A DNA stretch of 9,756 nucleotides from DASSKO01 sp035690425 (lineage in GTDB: Bacteria; Actinomycetota; Actinomycetes; Propionibacteriales; Nocardioidaceae), in NCBI GenBank assembly GCA_035690425.1, contig DASSKO010000136.1, positions 1 to 9,756 on the forward strand, written 5' to 3'. Both the position numbers and the translations under genes were made by a program. The notes below the pieces were generated by a model, which worked only from the letters and a program-made list of their open reading frames with translations, was not told the DNA's origin and made no database searches. Positions 5,303 to 9,756 of this stretch are shown one piece after another (within the stretch, counting starts at the first letter, position 1; every line of letters begins with the position of its first letter).

Positions 5303-6562
5303 ATGGCGCAACTCTCGCCGATGTTGAAGCAGGCCACTCCCGTGCTCGCCGCCCGCGGCGAGGGCGTGCACCTCTACGACGAGGACGGTCGTGCCTATCT
5401 CGACTTCACCGCCGGGATCGGCGTGACCAGCACGGGGCACTGCCACCCCCGGGTGGTGGAGGCGGCGCAGCGGCAGGTGGCCACCCTGATCCACGGTCAG
5501 TACACGACCGTGATGCACCGGCCTCTGCTCGAGCTCAGCGAACGGCTCGGTGACGTGCTGCCGGAGAGCCTCGATGCGCTGTTCTTCCTCAACTCCGGCA
5601 GCGAGGCGGTGGAGGCGGCGGTGCGTCTCGCCCGGCAGTCCACCGGCCGCAGCAACGTGATCGTCTTCCACGGCTCCTTCCACGGCCGCACGATGGGGGC
5701 CGCGGCGATGACCACCTCGGGCACCAAGTTCCGCGCCGGCTTCTCCCCGCTGATGGGCGGCGTCGTGGTCTCACCGTTCCCCTCCGCCTACCGCTACGGG
5801 TGGGACGAGGAGACCGCTACGGACTTCGCGCTGCGCGAGCTCGACTACACCCTGGCCACCGTGAGCGCACCGGCCGACACCGCCGCGCTGGTGGTGGAGC
5901 CGGTGCTCGGCGAGGGCGGCTACGTCCCGGCCAACTCGCGGTTCATGGCAGGGCTGCGGGAGCGTGCCGATCGGCACGGTCTGCTGCTCGTGGTCGACGA
6001 GGTGCAGACCGGGTTCGGTCGCACCGGCAGGTTCTGGGGGCACCAGCACTTCGACGTACGTCCCGACATCGTGGTCACCGCGAAGGGGCTGGCCAGCGGC
6101 TTCCCGTTGTCGGCGATCGCCGCCTCCACGGAGCTGATGAGCAAGGCCTGGCCCGGCTCCCAGGGCGGCACCTACGGCGGCAACGCGGTGGCATGTGCGG
6201 CCGCGCTCGCCACCCTGCAGGTGATCGAGGACGAGGGGCTGGTGGCCAACGCGGCCGACCGCGGCGCCCAACTGCACGCTGGGCTGGAGAAGACCGCAGC
6301 CGACACCACGGGCATCGGCGACGTCCGGGGCCTCGGCCTGATGCAGGCGAGCGAGTTCACCGACGCCTCCGGCGCGCCCGATCCCGCTGGTGCCTTGCGC
6401 GCCCAGCAGGAGGCAGCGGCGCGCGGCCTGCTGCTGCTGCTCTGCGGGCCTTACGGCAACGTCGTGCGGGTGATCCCGCCGCTCGTGGTCAGCGCCGACC
6501 AGATCGACCAGGGGCTGACGCTGTGGTCGGAGGCGGTCGCCGCGACCTCGCGCGGACGGTGA
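5303..6562 (+). CDS. Class III PLP-dependent aminotransferase (4-aminobutyrate/acetylornithine type)
   Basis: Transfers an amino group, usually terminal, to a 2-oxoacid using pyridoxal phosphate. The 419 residues are full length. Motifs in order: GIGVTSTGHCHPRVVEA (38-54), NSGSEAVEAA (97-106) for phosphate binding, FHGSFHGRT (122-130), EPVLGEGG (199-206), DEVQTGFGRTG (232-242) with D232 contacting the pyridine nitrogen, and TAKGLASGFPLSA (259-271) with K261 forming the Schiff base. T290 in GGTYGGN completes the phosphate site. The ATG has GGAG 6 nt upstream. It has its own operator copy, so it is controlled with the cluster but transcribed separately. Nothing around it suggests arginine biosynthesis, so a catabolic omega-amino acid or amine transaminase is more likely than ArgD. 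Exact substrate unresolved. Confidence 0.93.
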   Translation: MAQLSPMLKQATPVLAARGEGVHLYDEDGRAYLDFTAGIGVTSTGHCHPRVVEAAQRQVATLIHGQYTTVMHRPLLELSERLGDVLPESLDALFFLNSGSEAVEAAVRLARQSTGRSNVIVFHGSFHGRTMGAAAMTTSGTKFRAGFSPLMGGVVVSPFPSAYRYGWDEETATDFALRELDYTLATVSAPADTAALVVEPVLGEGGYVPANSRFMAGLRERADRHGLLLVVDEVQTGFGRTGRFWGHQHFDVRPDIVVTAKGLASGFPLSAIAASTELMSKAWPGSQGGTYGGNAVACAAALATLQVIEDEGLVANAADRGAQLHAGLEKTAADTTGIGDVRGLGLMQASEFTDASGAPDPAGALRAQQEAAARGLLLLLCGPYGNVVRVIPPLVVSADQIDQGLTLWSEAVAATSRGR

Positions 6563-6578
6563 CGGGAGGAGGTCGTGC

Positions 6579-6595
6579 GCCGGCGTCAGGCCGGC
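6579..6595. terminator. Possible bidirectional terminator hairpin
   Basis: GCCGGC (6579-6584), a 5-nt loop, then GCCGGC (6590-6595) gives a 6-bp all-GC stem in the 23-bp convergent gap, spanning the chelatase stop codon. There is no T tract on either side, so it is at best a weak or T-less terminator of a type seen in actinobacteria. GCCGGC is itself palindromic and common in GC-rich DNA, so chance is possible. Confidence 0.35.
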
Positions 6596-7344
6596 AACGG
6601 GACCAGCTCGACGGCGGCGACCGTGTAGCGGGTCAGCAGCAGCCAGGCCACCTCGGGGTCGTCGCCGAGCGGATCGGCGACTGCGATCGCGCCGGCCTCG
6701 ACGGCCAGCTCGTCGGCCCGCTCCGGCAGGAACCCCGGTGCGATGAAGTAGCTGCCGACCGCCACGTGCCGACGGCCCTGCCGACGGAACTCCCGCACGG
6801 CCTCCCCGGTGGCAGGGGGAGCGGCCGAGGCGAAGGCCGCCATCGCCGGCAGCTTGTGCCGAGTGCCCCACAGCCGTGCCAGCCGGCTCACCGCCGCGTT
6901 GGCGAGCGGGTCGCTCGAGCCGGCCGCAGCCAGCACCAGCGCGTCGATCTCGGTGGCGCGCGCGGTTTTCAGCGCCGTACGCAGCCGCCGGTCGAGCACG
7001 TCGAGCAACCCGGCCGAGGGCGCGGCGTCTCCGAGTACGTCGCTGACCCGGATGCGGAGCCCGGGGTGCCGACGGGTCGCCTCGTCGATGACGCCCGGCA
7101 CGTCGACCCGCGCGTGGAACGCCGAGGTCAGCAGCAGTGGGACGACGACGATCTCCTCGTAGCCGTCGGCCACCAACCGTTCGAAGACCGCTGTGGGCGA
7201 GGGATCGCAGTGGTCGAGGAAGGCTGCCTCGACGCGCAGGTCGGGTCGCATCGAGGAGACTCGCTGCGTCAGGGCATGCACGGTCGCGGCCGAGCGCGGG
7301 TTCTGGCTGCCGTGCGCCAGGGCCACCAAGGCGGGTGCAGTCAT
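6586..7344 (-). CDS. CbiX/SirB-type sirohydrochlorin chelatase
   Basis: Inserts ferrous iron (or cobalt) into sirohydrochlorin; here the likely product is siroheme for the neighbouring sulfite reductase. The 252 residues contain two chelatase half-domains in tandem. The first carries the metal-ligand histidines H11 (ALAHGSQNP) and H77 (TSAFHARVDVP). The second repeats the fold (LAAAGSSDP at about 138-146; VGSYFIAPGFLPERAD at about 196-211) but lacks both histidines, as expected for two-domain SirB/CbiX proteins with one active half. The ATG at 7344 follows GGGAGGA with about 7 nt spacing; upstream in-frame starts are not supported. It is last in the sulfate-assimilation operon, 28 bp after cysH, matching the placement of che1 after cysH in mycobacteria. 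Confidence 0.88.
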   Translation of the reverse strand: MTAPALVALAHGSQNPRSAATVHALTQRVSSMRPDLRVEAAFLDHCDPSPTAVFERLVADGYEEIVVVPLLLTSAFHARVDVPGVIDEATRRHPGLRIRVSDVLGDAAPSAGLLDVLDRRLRTALKTARATEIDALVLAAAGSSDPLANAAVSRLARLWGTRHKLPAMAAFASAAPPATGEAVREFRRQGRRHVAVGSYFIAPGFLPERADELAVEAGAIAVADPLGDDPEVAWLLLTRYTVAAVELVPLPA

Positions 7345-7372
7345 GGTGATGTCCTCCCAATAGTCCGTGCCG

Positions 7373-8107
7373 TCATGCGTGGATCCCGCACTCGGTCTTG
7401 CCCGTGCCGGCCCACCGGCCACTGCGCGGATCCTCACCCGCTGCGACGCGGCGCGTGCACGGCCAGCAGCCGATGGACGGGTAGCCGTCGTACTGCAGCG
7501 GGTTGACGAGGACACCGTTGTCCTTGATGTAGCGGTCCATGTCGTCCTGCGTCCAGCGGGCGAGCGGCGAGACCTTGACCTTGCCCTTGTCCTCGTCCCA
7601 GCCGACGACCGGCGCGATCACCCGGTTGTGGGTCTCCTCCCGACGCAGCCCGGTCGCCCACGCGTCGTACCCGGCCAGCCCCTGCTCCAGCGGCGCGACC
7701 TTGCGCAGGGCGCAGCACCGGTCGGGATCGCGGGCGAACAGGTCCTTGCCGTACTCCGCGTCCTGCTCGGCCACGCTCTGCTCGGGCTGCACCGTGCGCA
7801 CGTTGACCGGCAGCGTCGCCGCAACCGCGTCGCGGGTGCCGAGGGTCTCGGCAAAGTGGTAGCCGGTGTCGAGGAACACCACCTCGATGCCGGGTACGAC
7901 GCTCGACGCGAGGTGCGCCAGCACGCCGTCGGCCATCGAGGACGTGATGCAGAAGCGGTCGCCGAAGGTGTCCGCCGCCCATTCGACGATCAGCTCGGCG
8001 GGAGCCAGCTCCAGCTCGGCGCCGGCGATGCCCGCAAGCTCGCGCAGCTCGTCCTTGCTCCGGGCGCGGGTCTGCACGCGTGGCGTGCCGAGGTCGACCG
8101 CGCTCAT
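7373..8107 (-). CDS. cysH: Adenylylsulfate (APS) reductase, [4Fe-4S] type, CysH
   Basis: Thioredoxin-dependent reduction of APS to sulfite and AMP in assimilatory sulfate reduction. The 244 residues include a modified PP-loop region (ITSSMADGVLAHL, 54-66), VVFLDTGYHF (76-85), the iron-sulfur cysteines C131-C132 (RCCALRK) and C214/C217 (GCWPCTRR), and the C-terminal catalytic C240 in ECGIH. The two cysteine pairs mark the APS-using bacterial form rather than the cluster-free PAPS reductase. The ATG at 8107 has GGGGAGGG about 8 nt upstream and overlaps the preceding zinc-ribbon gene as ATGA, so translational coupling is likely. In-frame codons upstream as far as 8209 read through the low-complexity tail of the previous gene and were rejected. 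Confidence 0.95.
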   Translation of the reverse strand: MSAVDLGTPRVQTRARSKDELRELAGIAGAELELAPAELIVEWAADTFGDRFCITSSMADGVLAHLASSVVPGIEVVFLDTGYHFAETLGTRDAVAATLPVNVRTVQPEQSVAEQDAEYGKDLFARDPDRCCALRKVAPLEQGLAGYDAWATGLRREETHNRVIAPVVGWDEDKGKVKVSPLARWTQDDMDRYIKDNGVLVNPLQYDGYPSIGCWPCTRRVAAGEDPRSGRWAGTGKTECGIHA

Positions 8108-8304
8108 GGCTGTGCCCTCCCCGGTCTGTTGGATGTGGGTGTGTTGGGTGCGGATGTGTTGGGTGGTGCGAGCAGGCCGATCAGCTTGACGCTGAAGGCT
8201 CGCAGGCACTCACGGCACTCCCAGGCGCCGTGCTGGTCCTCGTGCGGTCGCAGCTCCTCGCCGCCGCAGTAGGGGCAGTGGTGCGCGATGGCGAACCCGC
8301 TCAC
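8104..8304 (-). CDS. Small zinc-ribbon protein between sulfite reductase and cysH
   Basis: 66 residues with a probable zinc site from two CXXC pairs: C10/C13 (CPYCGG) and C30/C33 (CREC). They frame the conserved-looking stretch EELRPHEDQHGAWECRECLRAF (17-38, given as a range). After about residue 45 the tail is low-complexity (Pro, Asn, Thr, Ser) and encoded by a 15-bp imperfect repeat. The GTG start overlaps the sulfite reductase stop as GTGA, and its TGA overlaps the cysH ATG as ATGA, so it sits in a tightly coupled operon. I recall similar small zinc-ribbon proteins at this spot in other actinobacteria, with no function assigned. A role in sulfite reductase or APS reductase assembly, regulation or electron transfer is only inferred from position. 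Confidence 0.8.
   Translation of the reverse strand: MSGFAIAHHCPYCGGEELRPHEDQHGAWECRECLRAFSVKLIGLLAPPNTSAPNTPTSNRPGRAQP
8134..8166. repeat. Short 15-bp-period tandem repeat in the zinc-ribbon gene tail
   Basis: TGTGTTGGGTG occurs at 8140-8150 and again at 8155-8165, a 15-bp period, with related GGATGTG units before each copy. The period is a multiple of three, so copy changes stay in frame. It encodes the Asn-Thr-Pro-Ser rich tail of the small protein and is visibly lower in GC than its surroundings. Confidence 0.6.
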
Positions 8305-9756
8305 TTCAACAGGTCCTCGTCCGCGCGGGCCACCCAGGGGGCGAACCGTTCACCAGTCTCGCGATGCTCCAGGTAGTTGCGCACGACTCGCTCGACGTAG
8401 TCGGTCAGGCCGACCGAGGTCACCTTGTGCTGGCGCAGCTTGCGCCCGAACCCCTGGTCGAGCCCGAGGCCGCCGCCGAGGTGCACCTGGTAGCCACCGA
8501 CCTGGTTGCCGTCGTCGTCGAGGACCAGCTGTCCCTTCAGGCCGATGTCGGCCACCTGGATACGGGCGCAGGAGTTGGGGCAGCCGTTGAGGTTCACGGT
8601 GATCGGGCTGTCCAGCTCGGGGATTCGCTGCTCGAGCTCGTCGATGAGCGCCTGGGCCCTCGCCTTGGTCTCCACGATCGCGAGCTTGCAGTACTCGATA
8701 CCGGTGCACGCCATCGTGTTACGCCGCCAGGCGGAGGGCCGGGCGGACAGTCCGATGCCATCCAATGCCTCGACCAGCGACTCCACCCGCTCCTCGTCGA
8801 CGTCGAGCACCAGGATCTTCTGGTACGGCGTGGTCCGTAGCCGGGCGGAGCCGTGGTCGGCGACGATGTCGGCCAGCTTGGCCAGCTGGGTGCCGGAGAT
8901 GCGCCCCGCGGTAGGGGTGGCACCGATGAAGAACCGGCCGTCCTTCTGCTTGCTGACACCGACGTGGTCGCCGGAGTACGGCGGCGTCGGCGGCGCCGGC
9001 CCGTCGATCAGCTTGCGCCCGAGGTACTCGTTCTCGAGCACATCCCGGAACTTCTCCGCGCCCCAGTCGTCGACCAGGAACTTCAGCCGCGCGCGGCTGC
9101 GCAGCCGCCGGTAGCCGTAGTCGCGGAAGATGCTGGTCACGCCCCACCAGATGGCGGGCGCCTCCTCCAGCGGCACCCAGGCGCCCAGCCGCTGGGTCAG
9201 CTTGGGGTTGGTCGACAGCCCGCCGCCGACCCACACGTCGAACCCAGGGCCGTGCTCGGGGTGCTCGACCCCGACGAAGGCGATGTCGTTGATCTCCGGG
9301 ACCACGTCCTGGCTGGGATGGCCGGTGAGTGCGGTCTTGTACTTGCGCGGGAGGTTGGAGAACTCGGGGCTGCCGATGAAGCGGCTCTCGATCTCGTCGA
9401 TCGCCCACGTCGGGTCGATGATCTCGTCGGCGGCGATACCGGCCACCGGGCTTCCGAGCACGACGCGGGGGCAGTCGCCGCACGCCTCCTGCGTGGACAG
9501 CCCGACCGATTCGAGCCGCTTCCAGATCGCCGGCACGTCCTCGATCTGCACCCAGTGCAGCTGGATGTTCTGCCGGTCGGTGATGTCGGCGGTGTCGCGG
9601 GCGTAGGTGGTCGAGATGTCAGCGATCACCCGCAGCTGCTCGACGTTGAGCTGGCCACCGTCGATGCGCACCCGCAGCATGAAGTACTTGTCCTCGAGCT
9701 CGTGCGGCTCGAGCGCGGCGGTCCTGCCGCCGTCGATACCGGCCTTGCGCTGGGTG
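8301..9756 (-). CDS. sirA: Ferredoxin-dependent assimilatory sulfite reductase (SirA/NirA type), 5' end missing
   Basis: Six-electron reduction of sulfite to sulfide using ferredoxin, siroheme and a [4Fe-4S] cluster. 484 codons plus the stop are visible; the frame enters at 9756 reading TQRKAGIDGGRT, so roughly 70-80 N-terminal residues lie outside. The cluster cysteines are in ACTGIEYCK (codons at 8706-8708 and 8688-8690) and NGCPNSCAR (8580-8582 and 8568-8570). DITDRQNIQLHW and EACGDCPRVV are characteristic of the family; the Cys in ACGDCPR corresponds to the one cross-linked to a Tyr in mycobacterial sulfite reductase, and that Tyr would be just beyond the edge. Nitrite reductase is the main alternative, but the cysH and chelatase neighbours favour sulfite. 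It is followed by the zinc-ribbon gene with a GTGA overlap. Confidence 0.93.
   Translation of the reverse strand, partial: TQRKAGIDGGRTAALEPHELEDKYFMLRVRIDGGQLNVEQLRVIADISTTYARDTADITDRQNIQLHWVQIEDVPAIWKRLESVGLSTQEACGDCPRVVLGSPVAGIAADEIIDPTWAIDEIESRFIGSPEFSNLPRKYKTALTGHPSQDVVPEINDIAFVGVEHPEHGPGFDVWVGGGLSTNPKLTQRLGAWVPLEEAPAIWWGVTSIFRDYGYRRLRSRARLKFLVDDWGAEKFRDVLENEYLGRKLIDGPAPPTPPYSGDHVGVSKQKDGRFFIGATPTAGRISGTQLAKLADIVADHGSARLRTTPYQKILVLDVDEERVESLVEALDGIGLSARPSAWRRNTMACTGIEYCKLAIVETKARAQALIDELEQRIPELDSPITVNLNGCPNSCARIQVADIGLKGQLVLDDDGNQVGGYQVHLGGGLGLDQGFGRKLRQHKVTSVGLTDYVERVVRNYLEHRETGERFAPWVARADEDLLK

Noticed and set aside
5771..7360. 529-codon minus-strand frame
   Set aside because: Arg/Gly-rich shadow of the chelatase and aminotransferase genes, with no domain signature.
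5800..7506. 568-codon plus-strand frame across the aminotransferase end and the chelatase
   Set aside because: It crosses two genes of opposite orientation that each have diagnostic motifs, and the translation is low-complexity.

Overview
This is about 9.8 kb of very GC-rich DNA, densely packed with genes that have GGAGG-type ribosome binding sites. The codon usage and gene content fit a high-GC actinobacterium. A Nocardioides-like relative is possible, but the genus cannot be fixed from sequence alone. Eleven protein genes are supported; the first and last run off the window. I see no tRNA, rRNA, CRISPR array or insertion sequence.

Left part (about 1-6562): a catabolic-looking cluster of seven genes. 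On the minus strand a D-2-hydroxyacid dehydrogenase gene is followed by an amidase-signature hydrolase gene. Divergently, on the plus strand, come a DUF3830 (cyclophilin-like fold) gene, two paralogous Asp/Glu-racemase-superfamily genes (maleate isomerase / arylmalonate decarboxylase type), an FCD-domain GntR regulator and a class III PLP aminotransferase. The strongest non-coding signal is a near-identical element, TAGGATTGTC(A/G)ACAA, found just upstream of all three plus-strand transcription units (about 2337, 3670 and 5270). It fuses a TAGGAT -10-like hexamer to an ATTGT-NN-ACAAT palindrome of the kind bound by FadR/FCD GntR proteins. The copy between the divergent genes also covers the -35 box of a plausible minus-strand promoter. 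One local regulator therefore probably controls all seven genes, including its own. The enzyme set (amide hydrolysis, transamination, isomerisation or decarboxylation at a carboxylate alpha carbon, 2-oxoacid reduction) suggests breakdown of a small amide- or amine-containing carboxylic acid. The substrate is unknown and no transporter lies in the window.

Right part (6586-9756, all minus strand): a sulfate-assimilation operon, transcribed in the order ferredoxin-sulfite reductase (5' end missing), small zinc-ribbon protein, [4Fe-4S]-type APS reductase CysH, CbiX-type sirohydrochlorin chelatase. The first three genes are joined by 4-base GTGA and ATGA overlaps. The chelatase would supply siroheme to the reductase. 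The order parallels the known actinobacterial sirA-cysH-che1 arrangement. It converges tail to tail with the aminotransferase over 23 bp, with a GC hairpin at the junction.

The most interesting items are the seven-gene regulon with its three-copy operator, the asymmetric loss of one catalytic cysteine between the two racemase paralogs, and the DUF3830 protein of unknown role.
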